Positions 11,866 through 22,808 of a DNA stretch of 64,000 nucleotides are shown here, piece after piece; position 1 is the first letter of the stretch; every line of letters starts with the position of its first letter. Location: assembly GCF_000247695.1 (NCBI RefSeq), contig NW_004624801.1:4339075-4403074 (forward strand), given 5' to 3'. The notes under the pieces are model-generated. The model did no database searches and was not told where the DNA came from. It saw only the letters and a list, made by a program, of their open reading frames with translations. Source of the stretch: Heterocephalus glaber (lineage: Eukaryota > Chordata > Mammalia > Rodentia > Bathyergidae). Position numbers and translations under genes: made by a program.

Positions 11866-12395
11866 CTGTAGTTGGAATCTTGAATATAGCCCCAAAACTC
11901 ACAGGTTGAAGGCTTGGTTTCAGCCCATGGCGGTACTGGCAGGTGATGGAACCTTCAGGAGGTGGAGTTTAGTGGGAGGAAGTTAGGTCATTGGGGATTG
12001 TGCCCGTAAAGGACATACTGGGACCCCAGCCTCTTCTTTTCATTTTTCTTTGCTTTCTTTTTTTTGAGACTAGGTCACACTATGTAGTTCAGGCTGGCCT
12101 TGAACTCACTATGTAGCCCAGGCTGGCCTCCAACTCATGGAGATCCTCCTGCCTCAGCCTCCTGAGTGCTGGGATTACAGGCATGTGGCACCACACCAGG
12201 CCCACTTCTCTTTGCTTTCTGGCTGCTTCCTTTGCCAAGTGCTCCTGCCAAAATGTATGGCCCAGCCACAGGCCCAAAGGCAGGACAGCCAACTGATCTT
12301 GGACAAAAACCTCCAAAACTGTGAGCCAAAATAAACTTTTCCTCTTTTTAAGTTGATTAACTCAGTTACAGAAATGGAAAGCTGATTAATATAAT
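11866..12395 (+). repeat. MaLR-type LTR interrupted by a B1
   Basis: "gttggaatcttgaatatagc", "ccttcaggaggtggagttta", "aggaagttaggtcattgggg" and, past the B1, "ctccaaaactgtgagccaaa" followed by ATAAACTTTTCC. This is the MaLR layout with the polyadenylation-type end intact. Confidence 0.8.
12060..12202 (-). repeat. B1-type SINE, reverse, nested in the MaLR LTR
   Basis: "gagactaggtcacactatgt", both copies of the "caggctggcct" block and "ctgggattacaggcatgtgg". "ctttgctttct" on both sides is the target duplication. Confidence 0.92.
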
Positions 12396-12835
12396 AGTAA
12401 AACTGACCTTTTTCTTTCTTTCTTTTTGGCATTTAGATTTACAGAACCACCACCACCACCACAATCAGGATACAGAACAGTTCTATTGCCCTGAAAAACA
12501 CTCCTTTCGGAAACCACACCCTTTCTCCACCCTGCTTGGCAACCATTGAGATATCACTGTAGTTTTGACCCTTTGAGAATTCATAGAATTCTCAGTTCAT
12601 AGAAATGGAATCATAACCTTTTGATAGGCTTTTTTCATTCATAATAATGCCTTTGAGATTCATCTCAATTGTGTGTACCAGTAGTTCATTTCTCTGTATT
12701 GCTGAGTAGTGTTCCATTGTGTGGTGTACTGTAGTTTGTTTATTCATTCATTCGCTGAAGGACTTTTGATTTGTTTCCAGGTTTTGGTGATTATGACTAG
12801 AGCTGCCATAGATATTTGTGCAAAGATTCCCAACT

Positions 12836-13012
12836 AGAGGCAAGTCTGTCCCCCAAGGCACAGCCAGGAGTAACTGAAGACATTTTTTATTGTGCCTCTG
12901 GCACCTAATGGGTAGAAGTCATGAATGCTCCTAAACACACTAAATTCCAGGTCAGCCCCACAGCAATGAAGGATCTGGCCTAAAATATTGATACTGCTGA
13001 AACTGAGAAACC
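12836..13012 (+). repeat. MER5A-like hAT (Charlie) nonautonomous element
   Basis: "ttgtgcctctggcacctaat", "gggtagaagtcatgaatgct", "ctaaacacac", "ggcctaaaatattgatactg" and "ctgaaactgagaaaccctt" follow the MER5A consensus order. It sits within the L1M segment. Confidence 0.75.
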
Positions 13013-13118
13013 CTTTCCCAGGGAAATGTGGGACTGAGATTGTTGGATCATATCGTATGTGTGTGTTTAACTCTGTAAAAAGTTGTCAAGCTGTTTCCCA
13101 GAATGATTTTACCATTTT

Positions 13119-13201
13119 TTTATTTTTTATTTTTTCAGTGCTGGGGGACCAAATCCTGCATGCTAGGAAAGTGCTCTACCACTGAGCTACGTCTGCAGCC
13201 C
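13119..13201 (-). repeat. ID-like SINE, old, reverse
   Basis: "cagtgctgggggaccaaatc", "ctgcatgctaggaaagtgct" and "taccactgagctacgtctgc": the older ID form with TAGCA and GTAGAGC-type arms, in reverse. Confidence 0.8.
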
Positions 13202-13611
13202 AAGGTCACCATTTTGCCTGCCCACCAGCAGTGTATGTGGGTTTAGGGTGATTCACAGCTTTGCCAGCGCTTGGTGCTGTCAGTCTTGTTATTTCAGACT
13301 TCACAGCAGGTATGTGGTGCTATGCTTCTCACATCCATTTTCTAATGGCTGATCTGTAGTAATATAGATAATAATATAGAATAATATAGAAATAAGTACT
13401 TGTTGGCCATCTGCATATCCTCTTTGGTGAAATGTCTGTTCAAGTCTTTTGCCCATTTTAATTGGGTTGTTTGTTTCCTTACTGTTAATTTTGAGTTCTT
13501 TATACATTATAGATTCAATTTTTTGTGGAATATGCAATTACGTCTTTTGCCAATCTATAGCTTATCTTCCCGTTCTCTTAACAGTGACTTCTGCAGAGTA
13601 AACCTTTTACA

Positions 13612-13710
13612 TTTTGGCTCAGGACTGTACCTCAGGGGTAGAGTGCTTTCCTAGGGTGTATGAGGATCTGGATTTGATTATCAGTGCAGTAAATAAATAA
13701 ATATTAAAAA
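13612..13710 (+). repeat. ID-like SINE, old, forward
   Basis: "gtacctcaggggtagagtgc", "tttcctagggtgtatgagga" and "ttgattatcagtgcagtaaa" then an (AAAT)n tail. Strongly diverged. Confidence 0.7.
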
Positions 13711-13722
13711 AATAAAGTCTGG

Positions 13723-13817
13723 GGCCGGGGATTTAGCTCAGTGTTCTGCCGCCTGCTTCGCAAGCACAAGGACCCGAGTTCGATCCCCGGTACCAAAAAA
13801 TAAAAATAAAAAATAAA
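13723..13817 (+). repeat. ID-like SINE, young, with target-site duplication
   Basis: Near-consensus: "ggccggggatttagctcagt", "gcctgcttcgcaagcacaag", "gacccgagttcgatccccgg" then TACC and A-rich tail. "aataaagtctgg" flanks it on both sides exactly. Confidence 0.95.
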
Positions 13818-14396
13818 AATAAAGTCTGGCTCTCTGAAGACAGTAGCTTTATAAGAAGTGGTAAATAGGGTAGTGTAATTTAAAATCCTACCACTTTATT
13901 ATTATTATCTTTCAAAATGGTTTTGGCTATTTCAATTCCTTTGTCCTTCCACAGAAATTTTAGAACCACCTTATGTCTATAGTTACAACCTTGTTTCTAA
14001 CTTGTTTTGACAAGATATAGACTCATGATGCCCCAACTTTTCTTTGTAGGACTTTGACACCATCCATCTAGGTAGAACCTCTGGCTAAGCTCCCAGGGAG
14101 GAGGAGAAATGCCAATTTTACAGAAAACTCAAGAAGATCCATTCACCTGCTTCCTGGGAGAACAGATGGTATTTTGCCTGAGGAATATGAAGAATGCAAA
14201 TTTGCTTTCTCTCACTCAGGATGGAGTTGGTGCTTATAAAAAGATACACAGACTAATAAATGCTGCCAGTTTGCAAAGCCAACTTATCCTAGTTTTTTGA
14301 CAACAAAATGGTACATCCTGCAAGATGTTACTTCTCCACTTGAAACACATTTTTCATCAAGCCAAATAAGTTGCCACAGATGCCACACCTCCTTCT

Positions 14397-14466
14397 TACA
14401 TGTGTCTTCCTGCCTCTGCCTCCCAGAGTGCTGGGATTACAGGCATGTGCCACCATGCCTAGTCCT
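14397..14466 (-). repeat. B1-type SINE, truncated
   Basis: Only the 5' half of the SINE remains in reverse: "ctgcctctgcctcccagagt" and "gctgggattacaggcatgtg". Confidence 0.8.
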
Positions 14467-14854
14467 ACAAACTTCCTCAAACTGTGGAGTCAGGGTTCAT
14501 CTTGATCTGTGTCAGGTCTGAATACAGTGCCCTCTGGGTCTCTGCTGAGGCTGTCACGTGACACCAGAGTGAAGAGCAGAGGTGACCAAGGGGGAGTGGT
14601 CCTTCAGACCCTGGCTGTAGCTCCTATTCTGTATCTGGGAAGACTCCTAGCTCTGGCCTCTTGTGAACCCCAGGAAGGATGGGACTTCTGAGTTCTCTCT
14701 GAGCTTGTCATGCAGTGCCAATATTACACTGTGTACTACATTAAAGGAGGCCTCTGAGTTTTCTTCTTGTGCAACAGGGTGGTCTACTTGGGGATAAGAG
14801 ACCGTGGGCCATCAGTCCAAGGGGCAAGAGCAGTGGGTACTGCCTGGGACGAAG

Positions 14855-15005
14855 GGTTGCTCTTTCCAGCTCTACCATTGCCTTGCTGCTGGACCTGAGC
14901 AAAGAACTTGACTTCTGTGAGCCCCTTTGGCTCATCTGTAACCTGGCAGCTCTGCAGTCTGACCTGCCCATCTCATGGGATTATTGCAAGATGCACATGA
15001 TTGAG
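14855..15005 (-). repeat. MIR SINE fragment, reverse
   Basis: "ccagctctaccattgccttg", "agcaaagaacttgacttctg" and "tggctcatctgtaacctggc" are the reversed MIR order (class of "tgtgaccttgggcaagt", "cctcatctgtaaa"). Confidence 0.65.
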
Positions 15006-15140
15006 CATAGAACATTTCTGGAAAGATGCAGCCAGCCCAAACTATTCAGTGGCTTCTCTGGGAAACAGAAGAAGGAAGAGAGCAGAGAGGAGGTCATGAG
15101 GATTAACATTTTCATTTTCAATCAATTGTGATTTTATTTC

Positions 15141-15290
15141 ATTTTTTTAATACAGGGATTGAACCCAGGGCTTTACAGTGAGCTGCACTTCCAGCCCTAT
15201 TTATTTATTATTTTGAAACACAGTTTCACTAAATTACCCAAGTTGGTCTCAAAGCTCTGATCCTCTTGCCTCAGCCTTCTGAGTAGCCTA
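15141..15290 (-). repeat. Composite ID+B1 SINE, reverse
   Basis: ID half "acagggattgaacccagggc" to "gagctgcacttccagcccta", a T-rich linker, then B1 half "tttcactaaattacccaagt" and "cttgcctcagccttctgagt". Confidence 0.8.
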
Positions 15291-15323
15291 CAGACTTTTC
15301 ACTCATAAAAGGAATTCATATCT

Positions 15324-15443
15324 GTTTTTTTGTTTTTTGAGACAAGGCCTCACTGTGCAGTTCAGGCTGGCCTCAAACTCACTGCAATCTTCCTGCCTCA
15401 GCCTCCCAAGTGCTGGGATCACAGGTGTGCACTACCACACCGG
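15324..15443 (-). repeat. B1-type SINE, reverse
   Basis: "gagacaaggcctcactgtgc", "agttcaggctggcctcaaac" and "ctgggatcacaggtgtgcac". Confidence 0.9.
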
Positions 15444-15473
15444 GGATACGCGTTAAAAAAAAAAAAATCTGAA

Positions 15474-15690
15474 AGGCTGGATGCGTTGGCACTCATCCCA
15501 GCTACTCAGCTACTCAGGAGCCTGAGGCAGGAGGATCACAAGTTGGAGGCCAGCCTGGACAGGTTAGCGAGACCCTGTTTCCAAATAAAAAATCTAAAAG
15601 TCTGGGGATGTGGACTTGTAGAAACTATGCTTTGCATATGGGAGGCCCTGGGTTCCGTCTGCAGCACCAAACCGGGCAGCAGCAACAAAA
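15474..15690 (+). repeat. Composite B1+ID SINE, forward
   Basis: B1 half "gaggcaggaggatcacaagt", "ccagcctggacaggttagcg" then AAATAAAAA, followed by ID half "ctggggatgtggacttgtag", "ctttgcatatgggaggccct" and "gggttccgtctgcagcacca". Confidence 0.8.
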
Positions 15691-17369
15691 ATCAATTGTA
15701 GATGTTCGTCACAGTGACTAAATATGGTGATATAATAATACATTTTGTGGTCTGTAAGAATTTTCCAGCCCTGCTAAACTGCTAGTTACTCTTCAAAGCC
15801 GGTGTTGTGAGTCACTTGGGCCAGCATTTATCACATGGATTTCACAGCACAACAGGCTGAGCCCCTGGGTATCTGAAATCTGAGGGTGCAGTGAAATCAC
15901 CCAGGGTGGGGGCCTGGGTTGGAGGGGAGGTGGCGGGAAGAGTTGGTTCGGTTCTTCCCTCCTCCCTCTGGGCCTCCCAGGTACGGAACATATGTTTCTC
16001 CCTGGTGATCTGGCCAGACCAGCTAGCAGGCAGGTCTTGCCGTGCCAGAGAGAGGGACCCCGTGGAACAGACCAGAGTCAGCACAGAACACATTTAAAAA
16101 ATCAATCACGGGGCAGCAGCTCATTGGAGCAAGAGCTCGAGGCACTCTCCCCAGGAACTGGCTGCACCCGAGCTTCTGGGTGTGTCGATGGCTCAGCAGC
16201 ATTCAGTGCCCAAGGCCTAGCTGGGGCTGGCATGCTTCCCTGGGCAGCGAAGAGCGAGCCGTGTGCACTGTACTTGTTTATTTTCGGTTCAATGCCTCTG
16301 GCAGGTGCAATGGGTGCTCTGATTTCCCTGTGTGGCTGAGGTTTCCCCAGGACAGGCCTTCCTTTCTCAGAGTCCCTTTCAGATCCGGAACGTGACAGGG
16401 GTCCCAGCCCACAGAGAAGCCAGGATGCTCCTGGAGCAGGAAAGGGGGCTGTGTGGAGAGATCACTGCTGTTCCCAGCCTGGCAGTCTCTGGCTATCACT
16501 CTGACCCCACCCCTGGGCCTCTCCCTAGAGGGAGCGAAGTGCCCAGGCCCCTCCAGCCAGCTCCAAACCAGGTCACAGTAATATAGCTGAGCTCGTTACA
16601 AATGCGATTTGCCTCCACCCCAGGAGGGACTCGCCTCTGTCCCCAGGCTCCAGTTTCCGGTGTAGGGTGAGGGAGAAATCCTTGTATGTGGGGCAAAAGT
16701 TCTGCCCGTTCTCTTGGGCTTCTGGGCACCTGGGGGCAGGGAACCAGTTGTTCTCTTCTGGTGGCCACTCTGGGCTTGAGGGGGTGCAGCTGGTGGCCAG
16801 TGCCAGGCTTGGGGTCAGGGGTGAAAGACGACACAGGTCCTGAGTTGGTGCTGCTGCAGCCCCCAGCCCAGCTCTGGTCCTGAACAGGTCTGCCAGTTGG
16901 GTTGAGACACATAGGAACACAGCTTCTCCGGTAGACTATCTGATTTCAAACACAAATCCCTGCTCTCCTCTGTCTGTCCCAACAAAAGCTCAAACAGGAA
17001 CCATCTGATGGAGAGAGCAGCCCGAGGATCTGCTGCCTTCCCGGATTCAGGGGCACACAGATTTAAGCAGACACAGTCAATGTGACAATGAGTCAGGAGG
17101 GTTGTGTTCCAATAAAACTTTATTTATAAGAGTAAGAGGCGGGCCAGATTTGGCTGTGGGGTATAGTTTGCTGACCCTGCTTTATTAGGGCAGGTGTGAG
17201 CATCCTTTAGATTCAGCTATCTTCCCTAATCTCTGGAGCTACAGAAGATTCTCCAGTTTTCTAAGGGTCTGGCTGTTCACAGAGGCCTGAAATGAGGGCT
17301 TAGCACACATGTATGGAGAGGAAGCAAGTGTTTGCTGAACAGAGCCCCCCTTAGAAAATCACCTGTCTG
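15691..17369. other. Intergenic sequence, no gene recognised
   Basis: Largely unique. The 138-codon frame on the minus strand at 16496-16912 and its neighbours show no family features. A hAT-type remnant lies at 17085-17195. Confidence 0.5.
17085..17195 (-). repeat. hAT-type DNA transposon remnant
   Basis: "tgttccaataaaactttatt", "ggcgggccagatttggctgt" and "tagtttgctgaccctg" are the closing part of a common mammalian nonautonomous hAT element in reverse, ending at its CAGGGTCAGC-type inverted repeat. The family name was not assigned. Confidence 0.65.
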
Positions 17370-17520
17370 TTGGGCATGGTGGCACTTGCCTACAATCTCC
17401 AGGACTTGGGAGGCTGAGGCAGGAGGATCACTGTGAGTTCAAGGCCAGCCTGGGCTATATAGTGAATTCAAGGTCAGCCTGAGCTACATAGTGAGATCTT
17501 GTCTCAAAAAGAAAAGAAAG
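17370..17520 (+). repeat. B1-type SINE, forward
   Basis: "gttgggcatggtggcacttg", "gaggctgaggcaggaggatc", the duplicated "tcaaggccagcctgggctat" / "tcaaggtcagcctgagctac" pair and an A-rich tail. Confidence 0.92.
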
Positions 17521-17969
17521 GAACCTGCCAATTAATGTTCCACTCTACCTCCCCAAGGGACATGTTCATGGCCCCATAAATCACCAAGGTTCACATGCGG
17601 GGTTCACAGAGGTGACACAAGGTGTGGTCCACCCCAGGGTGTGGGAATCTAGAGGACAGGCTGGAAGCCTGGAGAGGGATCACGGAGCAGATACTGCTAT
17701 TCTTAGTCACATCACCTTGGGCTTAGGGTTGGGCTGCCACTTTACAGACTGAGTGAGCTTAAGCTACTTAACCCTCTCAACTTTAGCCTCCTTGTTTCCA
17801 AGAAATGCAGACAAAAACCATACTTGCCTCTTGGGGCCCCCAGATTTAGATCAGATAACTTTTATGATGCACTTAGCACATTGCCTGACACAAATAGGAA
17901 AGACTACATCTGTGGCCACTATGGTTAAGTTGCTTGTTGGGTACCTCCTGTTTGTTAGAAAATGCTGTC

Positions 17970-17972
<3 letters not shown>

Positions 17973-18017
<45 letters not shown>
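17973..18017. repeat. (CT)n microsatellite
   Basis: About 22 uninterrupted CT units directly before a reverse B1. Confidence 0.97.
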
Positions 18018-18020
<3 letters not shown>

Positions 18021-18131
18021 TTTTGAGACAAGGTCTCACTGTGTGGTTCAGGCTGGTCTCAAACTCACAGTGACCCTCTTGCCTCAGCCTCCGGATTGCT
18101 GGGATAACACTTATGTGCCACCACCCCTGGC
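18018..18131 (-). repeat. B1-type SINE, reverse
   Basis: "gagacaaggtctcactgtgt", "ggttcaggctggtctcaaac" and "gcctcagcctccggattgct". Confidence 0.9.
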
Positions 18132-18234
18132 TAAGTCACATCTTATTTAATATTGGAAACTGAGACAAGGGCACACAGATTTATCTGTAGTCCAAAGGGA
18201 AACATGAAAGCCAAATACAAGAAAAGAACAAGAA

Positions 18235-18378
18235 GCCGAGCATGGCGATGCATGGCTGTGATCCCAGCACTAGGGAGGCTGAGGCAGGAGGATTGCCAGG
18301 AGCTCAAGGCCAGCCTGGGCTACAAAGTGAGTTCAAGGTAGTCTGAACTACACAGCAAGACCCTGTGTCAAAAAAAGA
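18235..18378 (+). repeat. B1-type SINE, forward
   Basis: "gccgagcatggcgatgcatg", "gaggctgaggcaggaggatt", "aaggccagcctgggctacaa", "gaccctgtgtc" and an A tail. Confidence 0.92.
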
Positions 18379-18774
18379 ATAAGAGTGAGTGAGGAACCTG
18401 GGGCAGTTCTGCAGACAACAAGCAGACAGGCAGCCCACTGGTATAACTTGTTTCCACTTGATGCAGAGAAAGAGTGCAGTTGCCTCTGAGCCCCTGTGAG
18501 TGCAGCTGGGGACCCGACATCTGGGTGGAGAGACCCTCTGGCCACGGGTGGATGAGCATACAGAGGCCAGGTAAAGGGTTGACAGGTGTCCCTCTCTGTT
18601 TTAAATGTCTACTTCAACCTCAGAATGTGAGCTTCTTTGGAGATTGGATCTTTATAGGTAGAAGCGAGATAAAGGTTGAGATAAGATCACAATACTCAGG
18701 ATGGGCTGTAAATAGGAACCAGAAAAGGATAGTTGTCCAAGTGGAAGAGATGAGCATGTGAGGGCGGAAGCAGT

Positions 18775-19000
18775 GATCGGAGCAATGTGGCTACAATCCC
18801 AGGAATGCCAAGGACTGCTGGCAGCTACCAGAAGCTGGGAGAGAGGAAAGGAATGGATTCTTCCAAGGCCTCCAAAAGGAACCAACTCTGCTGATACCTT
18901 GGCCTTGGATTTCTGCATCCAGAACTGTGAGAGAATACATTTCTCACCTGAAGCCATCTAGTTTGGGGTAATTTGTTACAGCAGCCACAAGAAACTAATA
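18775..19000 (+). repeat. MLT1-type LTR 3' half
   Basis: "ggaatgccaaggactgctgg", "cagctaccagaagctgggag", "atccagaactgtgagagaat" and "taatttgttacagcagccac" ending "agaaactaatac". This is the standard MLT1 closing sequence. Confidence 0.85.
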
Positions 19001-19924
19001 CATTATATGAACTTTGAGGCAGGGTTCCCGGTGTCCTTTGAGCCTACCGCAATCAAAAGTGCACAGTGCTGCTTATAGGATGAGAATGGACAAGGAAAGA
19101 AATGAAGGAAGGGAGAAATCAGCTGGCAGGGTAGGGACTGATTTGGAAAGTGAGGGGTACAGAGCCAGGGTAAGGGAAGCTGCTGCTGAGAGCCAGGAAT
19201 AGGGGTGAGGTCAAAAAATTTGTGAGAGGCAAGGCTGGCCGAGCCCAGCACCGTCTCCCCTAGGCCTAAGAACTGCAAACAAACAAGGCTGGTGACTGGT
19301 TCCTGAGAGGAGCATCAGCCAGCTCCATGGGAGAATCATTCAGTCAGCCCCAGGACTTGGGCCTGCAAATCTTTCCAGTAGACAATAAGAAATTGCCCCT
19401 GTGGAGCCATCTAACTGCTTGGTCACAGCTGTGGTCAGGATATGAGGGTGGGGCTGGGTGGGTGGTGGCCAGCTACAGGCCTCTAGATCTGGACTCTGAC
19501 CTTGGTGCCCCAAGGTCCTAAGTCCTGTGGCCCTCAGCAACCCACAGCACCTGAGTGACTGGAGGGTTGGGCTGCTCGGTGGCTTTTCTGTCCAGTAGTT
19601 TCTGCCTCACCTCACACTCTCCAGCCAAGACCCTTCTAAGCTGGGCAGCTCGGGGGCCTTAGGAATGGACATTGTCTCTTGTTCTGGGTAGTAGTGGCTC
19701 TCCAAAGGTGGCAGCCTGCACTAGCTTCCCTTCTTGTCACTGCTCTATAAGGAAGGGGAGTCTCTTCTTCCACCCCCTTCAGCTTGGGCTGACTTGTGAC
19801 TGCTTTAAACTAGACTATGGCAGAAGCAAGTCAGGATACCGCTAGGTCTCTACTGAGCCCTGAGAGGACTAGGGAGTTCCACCTGTTCATGGAGTCCTGA
19901 GCCACCATTTAAGAAGTCTGGGCC
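19001..19924. other. Intergenic sequence, nothing recognised
   Basis: No gene, RNA or repeat identified by eye. Confidence 0.5.
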
Positions 19925-20062
19925 AGCTGAGCATGGTGGTGCATGCCTGTAATCCCAGCACTCAGGAGGCCAAAGCAGGAGGAACACCATGAGTTTACAT
20001 AGTGAGTTCAAGTCCAGCCTGCACTACATAGAGACCATGTCTGAAGAAACAAGACAAGACAA
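19925..20062 (+). repeat. B1-type SINE, forward
   Basis: "gctgagcatggtggtgcatg", "cctgtaatcccagcactcag", "tcaagtccagcctgcactac" and a CAAGA-type tail. Confidence 0.9.
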
Positions 20063-20112
20063 GTGTAGGCCACACTGCTGGAGAAAGAAGCCACATGGAG
20101 CAGCCTTGAGCT

Positions 20113-20457
20113 GGGTTAGATTTCTGTAGCTATGATAAAATGCTTAAGAGAAACAAGTTAAATGAGGAAAAGTTTACTTTGTCATGGTTTCAGAAGTTGC
20201 AGTCCATGGACAGCTGGCTCTGTTGTTTGGGGCCTGTAGTGAGGCAAAACGTCATGGTGGAAGCTTGTGTGGAGCAAGCAGCTGACACAGACAGAAAGAA
20301 GAGGTGAGGGTCCCAACATCCCCTTAAGGGATTATGCCCAATGACCTAATTTCCTTCCAGTGCCCTACATCTCCTAAAGGTTCTAGTGCCTTCCAATGGT
20401 ACCATCTGCTTCAACACATGGCCTCTGGGGGACATTTCAGATCCTAATCATAACACT
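20113..20457 (-). repeat. MaLR-type LTR, reverse
   Basis: "gatttctgtagctatgataa", "ggaaaagtttactttgtcat", "ggtttcagaagttgcagtcc", "gtcatggtggaagcttgtgt", "atgacctaatttccttccag" and "gcttcaacacatggcctctg" match the reverse complement of a MaLR LTR. Confidence 0.75.
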
Positions 20458-22087
20458 GGCTGGGCCATCCCAACCAGTTGGACCTTTAGGTGACCACAGT
20501 CCCAGCTGCTGTCTAATGCAACTTCATGGAGACCCCTAAGGAAGAACCCACCAGCAGACCACCAGCAACCACACACCCATGAGATCAAAATAAATTATTG
20601 CTGTGAGCTACTAAGTCTTGGTGTAGTTCATTTACACCACAATGAGTTATGCTGAATACTCTAAATATTCATCCCTAAAACCCCCTGTCCCATCAGTATT
20701 TGCTGGCTGTTTGGAGTAACAAGGGCCTCCAAACTCCAAATCCACAGCTCCTGTTTAATGATCTGGCCCAGGGGTCTCCCTGGTGATCAGCCCTGGGAAC
20801 AGGCAGAGTTGCTGGATGGTTCTACTCTTTCTGGGATTGGTAAGAAACTCTTAAATTAAAATCAACAAATATTTGTAAAGCAGCTAGATGTTAGTGGTAC
20901 TCGAGGAGTCAGAGGCAGATCATATGTTTTCTTTGAAGAGCATTAAATAGCTTTCTTAGCACTCTGACCTGGTTAAGATCCTCTCACCCATGACAACCAG
21001 GAAAGGCAGCATGCTGCAGCATTCCTTTTGCTATTGAGGAGGAAATGATGTCACACTCCTCACAAACAGGCATGGCAGAGCCAAGGCCAGAAGCCAGGTT
21101 GTCTGACCACCTGTCTACAGGCTTCTGTGCTACATCTCTGCTGTCCCCAAGCCACCCCTGATAGCAGTTTTGGACCCAGTCAGGCCCATTTTTCGAAGTT
21201 TGAGGAACAGGGAAGAGGAGAAGGACACGAATTAGGCCATGGCGTGTGTCACTATGGGCACTGGAGTCACTTCTGGGATTCACCTGTGGCTCTGCCCTGG
21301 CTTGTAATAATGTGGCCATTACTTAAGCTTGCCGAGCCTCAGTGTCTTCATCCACAAATGGAGATGCACTCCTGCAGACAGCTGCTGTGAGCTCAGGAGG
21401 AGGGCCGGCTTTGGCCTGATAGGGCCGAGCAGAAGTGGCCCGGTGTGATTTTGGAATCTAGATCACAAAAATACATGCTGACTGCAGATCAGGAAGCCAT
21501 GGCATGAAGAGCCAAAGGAACTCATGCGAGGTCACCCAGGTCACTGGAAGCAAAGGTGGGGCCAGAAGAAAATTCCCAGTTCCACATTTTTCTGGCACAC
21601 ATCTCTGGGTGCCTGGTGTGTTGAGGGGCCAGTGAGCAACAGGAATGAGAGCTGGGTAGTATTTCTTGGAGGCGTGCCAGGTCTCTGCCCAGAAACAGAA
21701 CTTTTAGAGAAATAATGGCTTCAGAAATATGGAGAGAGACATGGATCAGAGATGCTGGTAGTCAGGGGAGGAAGTTCTAGAGAAGGATCTACCATGGCAA
21801 GAATGAATATCCAAGGAAGAAATGGATGAAGACAAATTAGTTGACAGAATCCAGTATCCATGGAAAACCATGAGGAAGTTTCAGTGGGACAGAGCAGCCC
21901 CGCCTGGATGAATGACCTAGATGTCACAGACTTTCAAAGTAACTTGAAGGATTGCCCACCTGTGCTTCCATACTAACCACCACCCTTTCCTCCACTCCCA
22001 TGACTACTACTTCCACCAGCACCACTTCAATGGAGATGATACTGACCCATCTGTATACAGGGCTCCACACATTACATAGCATGTGCC
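20458..22087. other. Intergenic sequence with a MIR fragment
   Basis: A reversed MIR fragment is recognisable near 21300-21385 ("gccgagcctcagtgtcttca", "tccacaaatggagatgca"). No gene was found. Confidence 0.5.
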
Positions 22088-22150
22088 GTGCTCCCCAAAA
22101 ATGATGTGCGGAAGTCCCAGCTCCTGATACCTGTCAGTGTGACCTTATTT

Positions 22151-22236
22151 GTTTTGTTTTTTGGTACCGGGGATCAAACTCAGGACCTCATGCTTGCCAG
22201 GCAGTTGCTGTGCCGCTGAGCTACATCCCCAGCCCA
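22151..22236 (-). repeat. ID-like SINE, reverse, with target-site duplication
   Basis: "ggtaccggggatcaaactca" to "ccgctgagctacatccccag". "gtgaccttattt" lies on both sides. Confidence 0.93.
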
Positions 22237-22356
22237 GAGTGACCTTATTTGGAAATAGCACTTTCCAGATGTCATCAAGTGAGAAAAGGTCAGACTACTT
22301 TAGGGTGGGCACTAGACCCAACGGGACTGGTGTCCTTATAAGAAGACTATGTGAAG

Positions 22357-22445
22357 GGCTGGGGATTTAGCTCAATGGTTCCACCACCTGCCTCACAAGC
22401 ACAAGGTTCTGAGTTCAATCCCTGGTACCAAAAAAAAAAAAGAAA
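22357..22445 (+). repeat. ID-like SINE, forward, with 16-bp target-site duplication
   Basis: "ggctggggatttagctcaat" to "ttcaatccctggtacc" plus poly-A. "agaagactatgtgaag" is present exactly on both sides. Confidence 0.95.
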
Positions 22446-22511
22446 AGAAGACTATGTGAAGCAACAGACACTCAGCGATGAAGCCATGTGAACAGAGAAG
22501 CAAAGATTAGA

Positions 22512-22590
22512 AGGGCCAGGGATTTAGCTCAATGGTTCCACTGCCTGCCTTGAAAGCACAAGGTCCTGAGTTCGATCCCCAGTGCCAAAA
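22512..22590 (+). repeat. ID-like SINE, forward, with target-site duplication
   Basis: "ggccagggatttagctcaat", "gtcctgagttcgatccccag" then TGCC and A(7). "aaagattag" lies on both sides. Confidence 0.93.
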
Positions 22591-22808
22591 AAAGATTAGA
22601 GCAATGCCCTGAAACTAAAGAATACTGACTGCTGCCAGTAGCCACCAGAATATGGAGAAGCAGGAAGGATTTCCCTAGAGCCTTCAGTGGGAGTGTGGCC
22701 CTACTGACACCTCGATTTGGGACTGCTAACCTCCAGGACTGTGAGAGAATAAATTCTTGTTATTTTAAGCCACCCAATTTCTGCTGATCTATTACAGCAG
22801 CCCCAGCA

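Larger units (their letters stand above)
12434..14000. repeat. Ancient L1 (L1M-like) 3' region, several insertions
   Basis: Typical L1M 3' sequence: "ttcatagaaatggaatcata", "ttcattcataataatgcctt", "gttccattgtgtggtgtact", "ttttgcccattttaattggg", "ttctttatacattatagatt", and after the insertions "ttttggctatttcaattcct". It is split by a MER5A-like element, an old ID, a second old ID and a young ID. Orientation was not fixed by eye. Confidence 0.7.
22088..22808 (+). repeat. MLT1-type LTR carrying three separate ID SINEs
   Basis: Outside the three insertions the pieces read as one MLT1-like LTR: "tccccaaaaatgatgtgcgg", "gaccttatttggaaatagca", "ggtgtccttataagaagact", "cagtagccaccagaatatgg", "cctccaggactgtgagagaa" and "taagccacccaatttctgct". 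Confidence 0.87.

Noticed and set aside
13723..13817. Possible functional tRNA gene (A and B boxes, apparent CCA after GGTA)
   Set aside because: It is one of many ID SINE copies with poly-A tails and target duplications. The 3' acceptor strand does not pair with the 5' end in tRNA register, and the apparent CCA is part of the SINE end GGTACC.
17753..18150. Ser/Leu-repeat proteins encoded at the CT array
   Set aside because: They are translations of the (CT)n microsatellite and the adjoining B1 SINE.
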